Below are positions 33,801 to 44,983 of a DNA stretch of 64,000 bases, piece after piece. Source of the DNA: Pegoplata infirma (Eukaryota > Arthropoda > Insecta > Diptera > Anthomyiidae); NCBI GenBank assembly GCA_963921195.1, contig OY992537.1, positions 201,400,581-201,464,580 of the forward strand. The letters run 5' to 3'. Under the pieces are notes generated by a model that did no database searches, was not told where the DNA came from, and saw nothing but the letters and a program-made list of their open reading frames with translations. Both the position numbers and the translations under genes were made by a program. The first letter of the stretch is position 1. Every line of letters begins with the position of its first letter.

Positions 33801-35130
33801 TAGAAATTCTTTAAATGTTCGTACATATGCCTGCGATTGTGGCCAAAGCGCGATCTTGAAGAAGATAACAATACCACAAAATGTGGACTGTGCTCCCTCT
33901 ATTTGCCTTTTTGAGCACCACTTTACCACTATGATACCATCCAGGGAGTCTTGGATAGGGGACACTTCGGGTAGTGGAGCCACCATACATTTTTACACAG
34001 ATAGATTGAGGCTGCACGAACAAGTGGGCTTAGGAGTCTATTCGGAAGAGCTTGGATTTAACCTGGCTCGAAGATTGCCAGATCATTGCAGTGTATACCA
34101 GGCAGAGATGCTGGCAATAAAGGAAGTGGCTGACTGGTTGAGCTGCAATGTCTTGTCTACAACTGCAGTCAACATCTATTCTGACAGTCAAGCCGCGGTC
34201 AAGTCCCTGGATTTAATGTGTCTGAAAACAAGATCTGCCTTTCACTGCCGCACGTCTTTAAATCAGTGGTCGGCATCCATTGCACATGGATCCCGAACAC
34301 ATTCGGCTATACTCATGTATTACACGAATGCCAACAAAACTCACAACTAAGAGCATAAAAATACAACAACAAGCTGGTTGATGTCGCTTTATTTAAGAAA
34401 TATACTAACACATGCATAATTATATTCATACAACAATGTATTCATATACTCTCTTTCTGCCGGCCACTGCTTTAAATGAGATGGCCAAGCAGTTTAACAT
34501 ACGACTCATATGGGTCCCAGGGCACAGAGACATTCCTGGAATTGCAAAACCGATGAGCTTGCAAGACTAGCAACTACTTCCAACAGAATTGGAATGTGTT
34601 GGTATGCCTCTAGAAACTTGCAAACAAAATGACGGCTTTGTTCCGCGACGGAGACTAATCAAAGATGGACAAATGGATGGACGTGTGAGACAACACGACT
34701 GATTTGGCCTTCTCTTAATCAGGGGCGCACAAGTGATATCGCTTCCAAGAGGAGTGGTTTCGACGGTGGTTTCTATAATTACCGCACACTGTCTTATAGG
34801 GAAGCACGCAGAGCGGTTAAATGTGCTGTCGAATGACTATTGCCGGATTTGCATGGATGAAGAGGAGTTGGAAACTATCTAAACACTTTATCTGCCATTG
34901 CCTGGCACTTTCTGGTCAGAGACTTGCTTCACTGGGATCTAGGGAACTGTACGATCTTTCTGATTTGTCGGATGTCAAAATTCAATATCTAAGGAGTTTC
35001 ATAAGAAGCTCAAATTAGTTTAACGACAGGGACTAGTAGGGAAACCTATTACGATCCCGTGGTATCACAATGGACCTCAGAGTCTACGTGTGTTGACGTA
35101 AAACGTCAGCAGCCACTTACAACCTAACCT
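33800..35130 (+). mobile_element. LINE-B RNase H segment with hAT-like insertion
   Basis: Carries the RNase H domain: TIHFYTDRLRL, YQAEMLAIKEVADWL, VNIYSDSQAAVKSLDLMCLK, then past the insertion IRLIWVPGHRDIPG. The tail follows with CMDEEELE, LSGQRLASLGSRELYDLS and a WF-type end near 35025. Stops are present in the tail. It sits 400-600 bp upstream of the probable Hr39 5' UTR exon. Confidence 0.8.
34264..34469. mobile_element. 206-bp hAT-like MITE with exact 8-bp TSD in LINE-B
   Basis: Ends CAGTGGTCGGCA and TGCCGGCCACTG with one mismatch; CTTTAAAT is duplicated at 34256-34263 and 34470-34477. The uninterrupted LINE-B sequence at about 15998 has a single CTTTAAAT, confirming the insertion. Confidence 0.92.
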
Positions 35131-35507
35131 AATCTATGCCTGTGAAAAGCACTATGCAAACCAAGAGCTAGACTCCTGAAATATGGCTCTATGACCCCTT
35201 ACAGTTTATATAAGATGGATCAGTGATCGATTCTAATTCTGTGAATGTAGAAATCACTCTTCAGTACAAAAGAGCTAGACTCCAGAAAAATTTAAATTGT
35301 GAACTTACACGATATTGAGGCATCAAGGTCAAAAACTTAGCATCGGAGCCTATTAGGGGTCCTGATGGTCTAGATTAAAGTTTTAAGAAATAACAATCTC
35401 GTCTTTTATTCTTTGATGAACTTTTAGCAGTAAAACAATATTTCTCCTTTAATGGAAATAATAAATCTCCAAATCATAATACATATCTAGTTAATTTTTC
35501 AATTTAT
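35130..35507. other. Short non-repeat region before Hr39
   Basis: No frame or assigned repeat. Contains a perfect TCAAGGTCA (35323-35331), the FTZ-F1/Hr39-type half-site, about 190 bases before the candidate acceptor. Confidence 0.35.
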
Positions 35508-35522
35508 TTTATTTCATTCCAG
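35508..35522 (+). promoter_or_regulatory. Hr39: Candidate splice acceptor for Hr39 5' UTR exon
   Basis: A pyrimidine-rich tract ends in CATTCCAG at 35522, about 245 bases before the chosen start codon. The sequence between is AT-rich with no in-frame ATG, as expected of the last part of a 5' UTR. Fly Hr39 transcripts have upstream non-coding exons, so an acceptor here is expected. No transcript data support it. Confidence 0.4.
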
Positions 35523-35766
35523 TTAATTCTGCAACATGATACTACATCAACGGCATCTATCAAAATTTTATAAAAAACAAATGCACAAAATAATTTACAA
35601 CAAAAAAGACTTGACTTTTTTATAAATAAATTTAAAAGAAAAACATAATCCAGAGGGCGTGGATCGCCCTCTTTTAAATATAACAAGAGACTAAAAAAAT
35701 AAAGCTTACAAGAAATTGTTTTTTTGTATCTTAAATCCTTTTTATACAACACAAGTCACACTTAAA

Positions 35767-37986
35767 ATGTCTACCATAAAAACAGAAAATATAACAGGAG
35801 CAGCGGTGGTTACAACAACCACCTCCAGCTCAGGAAGTAATAGTGGTGGAGGAGGTACCACATTTCAATTACCCATAAACATGAGCAATACAGCAGTGGG
35901 AGGTATAACTACCACATGTACTACTACCACTACCCGCAACAATGTATCAGTAACAAATATTAAATGTGAGGTAGACGATGGTAACACATCCTCGTCCTCA
36001 ACTAACGGCAATATAGTATCGGTAGGATTTTATAATGGTTCGAGAGGAGCAACCACTGGGGGAAGTGTAATAACTGCGGGTCATGGCATAAGAATACCTG
36101 TAACTAAAGCTGAGGATTCCGACTCAGAGACAGAATTAACTAATATAGAAAATTTGAAAGTGACCAGAAGAGTGGCATCATCTAGTTCATCAGCAACCAA
36201 TCATCATAATGGTCCTAGACCAATGTCTTGGGAGGGAGAACTATCGGAAAATGAAGATACTAGAGAAGCTGAACTAATGGATACAGATACTACTATGAGT
36301 AATGGCGGAGGAAGGCAAGAACCTTCAAATGCGGTGGCAGTTATAAAAAGTGAAGCTACAACTACAACGCCGTCCGCAACATTACAGGGAGGTGCTCTGA
36401 TAAAACCGGAGGCCGAACAACTAATGTTAGATGTTCATCATACAACGACGGCTGGTGGTGGTATATATCATCCCAAACTGAAGTTGGCACCCACTCAAAG
36501 TGATCCCATTAATTTAAAATATGAACCACCCGATCATGCAGCCTTAGTAAATTCTCCTTTAATGGCCCGCCAGAAATCTACTACAGCTTTGCCACATTTA
36601 CCTGCCAATCCAAGTCCAGACTCTGCCATACATTCCGTTTATACCCATAGTTCCCCATCTCAATCTCCCTTGACATCACGTCATGCTCCTTACACTCCTT
36701 CCCTGTCACGTAATAACAGTGATGCTTCTCATAGTTCATGTTATTCGTATTCTTCTGAATTTAGCCCTACTCACTCTCCAATACAAGGTAGACATCCTGC
36801 CCCGCATGGAGTATATGGTAGTTTTAATGGTGCCACATCAAATACTCTACAACATTCCGCATTACTTTATCGTCCTATGATGGGGGGTTCAACACAAAAC
36901 AATCAATCTGGTAAATTGGAAGCGGGGTCGGCAGAAGTACAAAATCTATCAATGGATGCTTCTAACTCGTCGACTACTTTCAATATGACTACCGATTCTG
37001 CAGGATTACCAGCTTCACCAGCAGCCGGTATTTCTAGACAACAATTGATTAATTCACCTTGCCCCATATGTGGTGATAAAATATCCGGATTTCATTATGG
37101 TATTTTCTCATGTGAATCTTGTAAAGGTTTTTTTAAACGTACCGTCCAGAATCGTAAGAATTATGTTTGTGTTCGAGGTGGCCCATGTGCTGTTAGTATT
37201 ACAACACGTAAAAAATGTCCAGCCTGTCGTTTTGATAAATGTCTGCAGAAAGGCATGAAATTAGAAGCGATAAGAGAAGATCGTACCAGAGGTGGAAGAT
37301 CTACCTATCAATGCTCCTATACTCTACCCAATTCCATAATGAGTCCTTTGCTAAGTCCCGAACAACAACAGCAGCAGCAACAACAACAAAATTCCCAACA
37401 GAATCTATTACAGGGTCAGCAACAACAATCCCAATTACAACATCAACTACAACAACGTTTAAATCCTTCCCTACAACAATCCAATCATCATTCTAATGGT
37501 TTTGGTGGTGCTCTAAACTCGACAACCATTAAAACTGAACAAATGGATCCTTATTCCAAGACACTACCAGCAGCTCATTCGCCATCATTAAATGGTTTAA
37601 ATCCAAACTCCTCCCGCTCACATTCTCATCATTCTTCCAATGCCTCCTCCCACCACCATCATCATCAGCAGCATCATCATCACAACAGTATTCCGCAACT
37701 ATTACAAGAAATTATGGATGTTGAACATCTTTGGCAATATACCGATGCTGAATTGGCAAGACTTAATCAACCGTTGACGTCTTCTTCAAGTTCGGCCTCA
37801 CTTAATTCAAGTTCAACAGATTCTTCTGCAGCTGCCAATCAAATGACCAATCCACTGCTGGCCAGTGCTGGTCTATCGTCTAGCACAAATCCGGATTTGA
37901 TAGCTCATCTGTGTAAGGTGGCCGATCATCGTTTGTATAAGATTGTTAAGTGGTGCAAAAGTTTGCCATTATTTAAGAATATATCG
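35767..37986 (+). CDS. Hr39: Hr39 coding exon 1 (N-terminus, DNA-binding domain, hinge)
   Basis: 740 codons. Zinc finger 1 cysteines are residues 432, 435, 449, 452; finger 2 cysteines are 468, 474, 484, 487. The following [16 protein letters not shown] stretch is the FTZ-F1 box that reads the 5' extension of the half-site. Repeated psi-K-x-E motifs stand around residues 5, 66, 194, 213 and 589. A ten-Gln run and a His/Gln-rich run separate the DNA-binding and ligand-binding parts. The exon ends at the codons for NIS, followed by GTGAGT at 37987, phase 0; the open frame that continues to 38175 is intron read-through. Confidence 0.95.
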
Positions 37987-40900
37987 GTGAGTACAGAGAG
38001 ATTTGTATATGTATTTAAAAAAAGATTAATCCAATTAAAAGATCACGGACTTACCACATTTTCGTCGATAGTCTCACAGCTTGTAAAGCTTTGGAAACAA
38101 AAACTGGGAAATTGGGAATCGTTAGGAATTGTATACAATCCTTTCGCCGAATCCGGTAGCACACATTTAAGCTAATCTGGGTCCCTGGCTGATAAGTGTG
38201 CGAGGAAGGTCTCTGTTTCGGTTGGGGAACAGGTTGATCTTGACATCTCGGTACCTCTGGTAGAGTGGATGAACGCAATTGGAAATATATCGGGCAACAG
38301 GATGAATGCTAGATGGAATTTACTGATTACGTGTAGAATATTGCGAACCCAGGGCAAATATTTTTCGATGACCTAGAATGCCTAAACAGTGTCTCATTGA
38401 CTTATCTAGCAGAATACATTAAGGAATCGGGTTGGTTTATGAAGTAGACCTTTTTAGCAGATGGAGAGTACGGGAATGAGAACTAAGGGAACCACAATGG
38501 TCCTTATGGGCTTCGATTGAATTCGCCAAATTGCGGGTACCCATCCAACCTCATGATTCATAATCAGTCATTCAATTTTTTCTAGCACGTTAGGGTAGAA
38601 AGACATTCACTCCATCAACCTAGGAATTCGTAACAAAGGGGACTAAAGTAGGAGTCGTGAAGAAGTGGAGGAGTCTGTGAAGCACTTTTGTGTAAATGTC
38701 TGGGTCTGATGATGAACCGAATTTAGGGCAAAGATTTTTCGATGACCTAGAATGCCTAAACAGTGTCTGATTGACTTGTCTAGCAGAATATATTAGGGAA
38801 TCGGGTTGGTTTAAGAAGTAGACATTTTTAGCAGATGAAGAGTACAGGAATGAGAACTAAGGGAACCACAATGGGCCTTATGGTCTTCGATTGAATTCGC
38901 CAATTTACGGGTATCCATCCAACCTCGTGATTCATAATCAGCAGGGCAAGGAAGTTCATGCACTAAAAATCGCGTTTTTAGCGCTAAAAATATGTATCAA
39001 AAATTTAAAAATATGCAGTAAAAACTAAAAAAATATGCATTAAAAATTGATTTATTTATAAAAAAACGTAAAGCTTTTTTCCTAATTTCGAAATCGTCGG
39101 GGTCGGGAAATTTGCCTTTAAGGGCAACATTGGACCTGTAGGACAATGGATTTGGGTTCCGTTTTTGACTTGAAAATCGGAAATTTCCGAATAAAGTGAA
39201 CAGAAATGTTTAACTTTTTTTTTGCTTGAAAAAATTTTTTTTTCTTCATAAATATGTATTTTTTTCTAATTAATTTCAAAATGCATTAAAGGCCAAATTA
39301 AATAATACGATAGCTAAAAATATACATCTCCTCCACACTGAGTTAATGTTACGTTATATTTTTAGCAACAATTAATTAAAAATATTTTTTTGTAAAGCAA
39401 GAAACAAAAATTAAAAAAAAAAATTTACTGACAACATTTTTTTTCCCCCCATAAAAACTTTTTTTTAGTAAAGTCTGAATATAAGCTAATATTTTAAGCA
39501 ACAAAAAAGTTATTTTTTTGTTTCACTTTGTTCAAAAGCCATGGTCCAACAGGTTCAATATTTATGTGTTAATATCGACCCGAAAAGGCAACTTTCCCGA
39601 TCCCGACGTTTTCGAAATTCAAAAAAACCTTAATTTGCTCCACCATAGTGTAATGTAAACATTTATAAATACGTATGTTATGGCGTCCCGAATTCGGATT
39701 TTTTTCTAATTTGAAAACGCTTGCCCAAAACGATTGGCAATCAAATTAGTACCCTTTTACAGGATAAAAAAAAATGGCATAAATTAATTTTTTTTATCTC
39801 ATTGTCAGTGCAGTTTAATAAAAAAAAATTAGGAACACTCCTTTTCAACTTTTAAATGCAGCCCTTAACCGAAATTACTCAATGAAAATTGAATTTATAT
39901 TTTTCCCACTATATGGCGCAATTTTTGCTTAAATTTTTTGACAAAAAAAATATTTTTTTTATTTGTTTTTTTATCAAAATGCATGAACCGATTTCCACAT
40001 TTTTCATGAGACATAGCAAATTTCACAAAAATAATAAAAAAAAATATTTTTTTTTAATAAATATTAAAAAATATGCAAGAAAATATGTAGTTTAAGCAAA
40101 ATATGCAAAAACATGCATTTTCATCAAAATATGCAAAAATATGCACTAACAAATCAATGCCATTTTTCATAAAATTCGATGATTCGCGAAGATAAATACT
40201 TTAAGTTGTGCTCAGGCTAACGACAACAAACATGTATTTACATGAACCCCCTTGCCCTGATAATCAGTCATTAAATTTTTTCTAGCAAGTTAGGTTCTCG
40301 AGACATTCGCTCTTAACAGTGGGACCCAAGCAGGGTTTTCAATTTTTAAATGTAAACAAATGGTGCATGATAGAAACATTTTTGAAAGCAGACTTAGAAT
40401 CTGGAAATCAAGAACTATCTAACTCAGGAATTTCAATTGAAAGGAGTGCGAATATCTTTGAATCAGTAGAACAAAGTAGTCTTCCAATTTTCAAATCCTT
40501 AATTTTAATAAAAAAAATTCTCTTTCTTTTTTCCTTTCTCCAAGATTGACGATCAAATTTGCCTACTCATTAATTCATGGTGTGAACTTTTACTATTCTC
40601 CTGCTGTTATCGTTCTATCGAAACGCCGGGAGAAATTAAAATGTCATTGGGCAAAGTAATAACACTGCCGCAAGCTAAATTAACTGGTTTTCAGGTAAGA
40701 ATATTTAACACATTCTCTGCAAAAATCCTTGATTTATCAATTTATTAACATTTTAGCCCTGCATTGAAAGAATGCTGAATCTGACAGACCATTTAAGACG
40801 TTTAAGGGTAGATCGTTATGAATATGTTGCTATGAAAGTTATTGTATTACTGCAATCAGGTAAATTTTATTTAATTCAAGATTGGGAGGCATCAATTTAT

Positions 40901-43900
40901 TAACTTTGTAAATTTTTTAGATACTTCGGAACTTCAAGAACCGGTTAAGGTTAGAGAGTGCCAAGAGAAGGCCTTACAAAGTCTACAGTCGTATACTTTG
41001 GCTCATTATCCAGAGTGTCCTTCTAAATTTGGTGAACTATTATTGCGTATACCCGATTTGCAAAGAACATGCCAGGTAAGTTTTGAAAGGTTTTATATGA
41101 AAACTTTGAATATCTCTAAGATTTTATCACTTTTAACCAAAACAAATTTAACTATTATAAATCCATAAAAGCATCAATCTCATTTGTGAATTTATGAAAC
41201 CTACTTCCTTAAAATTAAGTATGTAATTGGAAAATGTATTATGTATTATTATGGATGGGCCCATAAAGATGGTGAATTCAGACGAGTCGGTTTGCCGAGC
41301 AGTTGAAGTGGCGTTATACGTTATGTAGAGTTCCTCCACATGCGGGGCTCGTAATGGGTATTATTTAATTTTGCCAGTACCAGTCTTGTTCTTCTTGGCA
41401 GACTTTTTTATTCTTATGCGATGGGTGGGGCGGCCTTCAAGTATGACATCCCCTCGGTATTTGGAAGTTGTCGATTCTACCGTATCCATTTGAATGTCTT
41501 TCTGAGTTGCTCGGTATGAGATTGAACAATGATGTTGGATGTAATGTCGTGTCGACATGTTTTGGGGTGGGATCAATTTCCGTAAGGCTATGGTTCAGAT
41601 TATCCCTCCAGAAGGAACTGTTTCGCCAGCATTTGACTGTGTTCCTTAACCGGAAGTTTCTTCGTCTCTTCACGCAGATGTTGTTTTGAGGATATCTGAA
41701 GGCAGCTCGTTGCAGTTTTTAGGGCTGCATTTTGATCAACTCTGAAGTTTCTCCCACTGCATCTCCGGAGCTGTTTAGTTTGCCACTGACCGACCAATCG
41801 TTTTGTAGGAAGCCCACAAGGCCAAGTGCTGTCGGCTAGTGATTTGAGGACCTTGTTTCTACTGCGAAATTTTTTGCATGTTGCAGTGGCAGGTTCCAAA
41901 GAAGAATGCAAACTGTCGAATATTACTGCCAATATTTTAGAGGTGTTTACTTGCTGTCGGAAGTTTGACTCCATCGGATGTTACATCCAGTTTCAGTTGA
42001 AATTCGTGAATGATCAGCTTATCAGAGAGAGAACTCCACCCTGTTAGACTCCTTATTTAACTGTACGGGATTTCTTCTTATTACTAAACTCCTCTTTATG
42101 GTGTTGGGGAGACTTGAGTTGGATATGTCTCCAAAGAGGTTAGGTTTGATTGAGAGGTTGACGTAATGTCCACAAGACCAGATCCTGATCCGTTGGGGAT
42201 TGTGGTGGGGTGTTGGGCTTCTCTACACATTAATTCACGTTCCAAAGAGAGTGGCGTGACAGACCGTGTCAAAGGCTTTTCCAGGTATACCTTTTTCAGG
42301 TCTATGTGATGGTTAAATTCCTTACTCTCAGTTTGCAATGGTAGAAAAAGCTGTTGGGAGGTACTGTGTTAGGCGGTGAAGGAGAAGCAACTCCAGAACC
42401 ATCGCGACTGGTGACATGGTTTCGCAGATGACATCTGCAACTTCGCTCAACAGAGTGCTTTATGGTGTTGGTTAGACTGGAGTGGGTAATGCCTCCGAAG
42501 ATTGTGGCGTGACTGACCGTGTCAAAGGCTTCTGAAAGGTCTAGAGCAACCGTAACATGGCTTACTCTGATTCACTCCATGGATAACATGTTTGAAAATG
42601 GCAGTAAAAGCTCTTGTTGTACTGATTTCTGGTTACTGCTGAGATGGCTTCGAGTATATTCGCGACTGGTGACAGCAAGTAAATTGACAGGAATAATTCT
42701 ACTTGATTCGCTAGTTCAAGTGCTTAAGCATCATCATCGAAATTCTGCCAGAACCTAACGCTTAGGATAGTTTCGCGTTTTTTAATGAAATCTGCAACTT
42801 TGTTCGACAGATCGATTCATGGTGTAGGGGAGACTGGAGTTGGCAATGTCTCCAAAGAGGGTGGCTTGACTGACCATGTCAAAGGCTTTTAACAGGTCTA
42901 GCGTAACCATTACTTGGCTCACTCTGATTCAGTCCATGGCTAACAGGTCTGGAAATAGTAGCAGTTAAAGCTCTTGTTATACTGATTTTTGATTACTGCT
43001 GGGATGGCTTCGCGTATCTTCGCGACTGGTAATAGCAAGTAAATTGACCAGAATAATTATATTTGGCTAGTGAGTTTCCCGGTTTTTTAATTGGGTACCA
43101 CTCTACCCATCTTCCAGCGTATAATTACAGTGGTTAGCGCAGAGATGAGAATTTTGTCATATAATCGTCTCCCGGCACGTCCAAGTCCTTAAGCAGCAGC
43201 ATCGAAATTCTGGAGAGGCCTAACGATTGAGATAGTTTCGCGTTTTTTAATGACATCTGAAACTTCACTCGACTATGCGCTTTATGTTGTTGGGGATACT
43301 GGAGTTGTCGATGTCTCCGAAGAGGGTGGCGTAACTGACCTTGTGAAAGGCTTTTGACAGGTCTAGAGCAACCATCACATGGCTTACTCTGATTCAGTCC
43401 ATGGCTACCATGCTTGGAAATAGAAGTTAAAGCTCTTATTGTACTGATTTCTTGTTACTTCTGGGATTGTTGCGCGTATCTTCGCGACTGGTGACAGCAA
43501 CTAAATTGACCGGAAAATTCTACTTGGTTCGCGAGTTCAAGTACTTAAGCATCATCATCGAAATTCTGCCGGAACCTAACGCTTGGAATAGTTTCGCGTT
43601 TTTTAATGACATCTGCAACGTTGCTCGACAGATCGATTCATGGTGTTGTGAAGAGTGGAGTCAATGTCTTCAAAGAGGGTGGCTTGACTGACCATGTCAA
43701 AGACTTTTGACAGGTCTAGCGTAACCATTACTTGGCTCACTCTGATTCAGTCCATGCCTAACATGTGTGGTTATGGCAGTTAAAGCTCTTGTTTTATTGA
43801 TTTCTTGTTACTGCTGGGATGGTTCCGCGTTTTTGATGACATCTGTGACTTCGCTCGATAGAAAAACTAGTGGTACGTCAATGACTGCAAGGTTGTATAT

Positions 43901-44983
43901 TTTCCTTCTTTTTGCATTATTTCTCTCTGGATGTTCTATGAATTTGCAGCTAAAACCTGCCGCGTTCCGCTTAGGGTCCAATAACGTGTTGTTTCCAAAT
44001 GGTATTGCGACATTGTCATCTAGCTTCGTGGAATGCGAAAGATCTTCGACTGTTGACAACAGTTTGCTAGCTCCGGAGCTGAAGTTGCAGTTCTTCAAGT
44101 GATATATCCACTTATTTCTTTTTACTCGTTGATCAATTTGCTCATCTCCAGATGAGCTAATCTGGGATCGCTAGGGTTGGTCCGTGAATATCGTCACGCT
44201 TATCTGCGAGTCCCACTGACTCTGCTAAGAATTTTGGTCAGACTATTTATATTCTACCAGCAGAAATAAAGTAAGCGACTCGCGAAACGAACTTCCGAGG
44301 TGGTGGCTAGGTCAAAGAATTGGCGGTTAGTATACTTTCTGAAACCGACCCATTCTGCCTTATTATGATTTACATAGATTAGGAGTTCAGAAAGCACTAA
44401 ATCGTTGGGTCGGTCAAGCGTCAAGATTATCTGATGTAAGGGATACTACTGCTCGCCATGTTGCATTATTTATTTGACCTGGGCTTGAAACTTTTATGTC
44501 TGGTGAGCTACCGCATTTTCGCACAATCCTGGGTGGGGGCAACGTCTTTCAGAGTACAAAACGTTGAATCATCTATTTTTTTCGCCAGTGCCACTTCTCT
44601 CTGGTCGTCCCTGAGATCTGAGTGTCAAAGATTATTGAAGTCTCCCATAACCATGCGGTTATACCCAATAAGCAAATAGCTAATACAGGGGCGGATCAGG
44701 GAGGAACTACGACGCGTCGCCGTCTACCTTCTTTGAATCGAGCATCTGATTAGATTCTACGGCTTATATATTTGGAAAATTATCACTTCCATTTTTAATT
44801 TGTTAATAATTTTATTAGTTAAACTTAAATTATTTTTTTTTCACCAAACAAATTTGTTTCCCCCTTTTTAACACACTTTCTTTGTTTCAATTTTTCTAGC
44901 TGGGTAAAGAAATGCTGTCTATAAAATCCCGTGATGGTGGTGACTTCAATTTATTAATGGAGCTTTTAAGAGGAGAACATTGA
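35767..44983 (+). CDS. Hr39: Hr39 nuclear receptor (NR5B), five coding exons
   Basis: Joined coding exons 35767-37986, 40545-40694, 40757-40859, 40921-41075 and 44900-44983 give 903 codons plus TGA, with every junction GT..AG and in frame. The protein is an orphan nuclear receptor of the FTZ-F1/SF-1 class, a nuclear factor that in this family binds extended half-sites of the YCAAGGYCR type as a monomer. In Drosophila, Hr39 acts in ecdysone-stage gene control and in female secretory glands. Domains seen: serine/threonine-rich N-terminus with conserved block at about 281-340; C4 zinc fingers at 432-492 with P-box CESCKG; FTZ-F1 box just after; Gln- and His-rich linker (about 535-640); ligand-binding domain from about 642; AF-2 core [10 protein letters not shown] at the very end. 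Start chosen at MSTIKTE, which resembles the Drosophila N-terminus; the frame is open upstream but without an ATG. Drosophila Hr39 is roughly 800 residues, so this one is longer, mainly in low-complexity tracts. Identification is by recalled family similarity, not a search. Confidence 0.96.
38070..38610 (+). mobile_element. LINE-C C-terminal segment, first copy in Hr39 intron 1
   Basis: Reads [38 protein letters not shown], then [16 protein letters not shown] and a stop after GWFMK. This is the post-RNase H tail of a jockey/I-like LINE, also at 14590-15060. It begins within about 80 bases of the Hr39 exon 1 donor. Confidence 0.7.
38640..40320 (+). mobile_element. LINE-C segment, second direct copy, split by a hAT-like element
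   Basis: AAAGATTTTTCGATGACCTA recurs here 369 bases after its first occurrence, and CCTCGTGATTCATAATCAG continues past the insertion at 40268 with TCATTAAATTTTTTCTAGC, matching 38570-38590. Confidence 0.7.
38942..40259. mobile_element. 1318-bp hAT-like element with exact 8-bp TSD, in Hr39 intron 1
   Basis: Ends CAGGGCAAGGAAGTTCATG and CATGAACCCCCTTGCCCTG; ATAATCAG is duplicated at 38934-38941 and 40260-40267. The neighbouring LINE-C copy shows the empty site at about 38566. Subterminal AAATATGCA words are inverted between the ends, and the GTCGGGGTCGGGAAA block (39097) is inverted near 39595. No transposase. Confidence 0.93.
40545..40694 (+). CDS. Hr39: Hr39 coding exon 2 (ligand-binding domain)
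   Basis: Fifty codons, phase 0 at both ends, preceded by a pyrimidine-rich tract and CAAG and followed by GTAAGA. It starts with [20 protein letters not shown], the core helix region of NR5-type ligand-binding domains. This exon was missed as a long open frame because it is flanked by stops. Confidence 0.93.
40757..40859 (+). CDS. Hr39: Hr39 coding exon 3 (ligand-binding domain)
   Basis: 103 bases reading [16 protein letters not shown] and [14 protein letters not shown], then one base of a split Asp codon. Preceded by ACATTTTAG and followed by GTAAAT. The intron before it is only 62 bases, typical of fly introns. Confidence 0.93.
40921..41075 (+). CDS. Hr39: Hr39 coding exon 4 (ligand-binding domain)
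   Basis: 155 bases completing the split Asp codon, then [20 protein letters not shown] and on to [16 protein letters not shown]. Preceded by AATTTTTTAG and followed by GTAAGT. The intron before it is 61 bases. Confidence 0.93.
41340..44720 (-). mobile_element. LINE-D with amplified RT segment, in Hr39 intron 4
   Basis: Minus strand, 5' to 3': endonuclease remnant with VMGDFNN-type motif (44630-44680), then [22 protein letters not shown] (motif A) is found around 43340 and in tandem copies. Last come thumb-like [20 protein letters not shown] and [13 protein letters not shown] (41800-41974), with [15 protein letters not shown] before the 3' end near 41350. Heavily mutated. Confidence 0.75.
42060..43790 (-). 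repeat. Tandem array of about five 360-bp RT fragments
   Basis: The landmark GTGTTGGGGAGACTGGAGTT (with variants) starts at about 42101, 42464, 42822, 43286 and 43643: spacings of 363, 358, 464 and 357. Each unit includes the motif A region (GTCAAAGGCTTTTGACAGG), GTCCATGGCTAACATG and CTTCGCGACTGGTGACAGC. Confidence 0.85.
44900..44983 (+). CDS. Hr39: Hr39 terminal coding exon 5 (AF-2 helix and stop)
   Basis: 27 codons beginning [17 protein letters not shown] and ending with [10 protein letters not shown] and TGA at 44981-44983. Preceded by CAATTTTTCTAG. The AF-2 helix is the coactivator-binding end of the receptor. It lies 3.8 kb from exon 4, across a transposon-filled intron. Confidence 0.94.
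   Translation: MGKEMLSIKSRDGGDFNLLMELLRGEH

Larger units (their letters stand above)
37987..40544 (+). other. Hr39: Hr39 coding intron 1, invaded by LINE-C and a hAT-like element
   Basis: GTGAGT..CAAG bounded. It holds two direct copies of a LINE-C RNase H/C-terminal segment (from about 38070 and about 38640) and a 1.3-kb hAT-like element. The last 220 bases up to the acceptor have no recognised repeat. Confidence 0.85.
41076..44899 (+). other. Hr39: Hr39 coding intron 4, filled by minus-strand LINE-D
   Basis: Bounded by GTAAGT at 41076 and TTCTAG at 44899. About 3.4 of its 3.8 kb is LINE-D sequence antisense to the gene, including a tandem array of reverse-transcriptase fragments. Confidence 0.85.

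Noticed and set aside
35716..35766. Upstream start for Hr39 at 35716
   Set aside because: The codon there is TTG; the ATG at 35767 gives an N-terminus resembling Drosophila Hr39.
37987..38175. Extension of the Hr39 exon 1 frame to a stop at 38175
   Set aside because: GTGAGT at 37987 is a good donor and exon 2 continues the receptor fold; the extension reads into LINE-C text. An alternative truncated isoform ending here is possible but unsupported.
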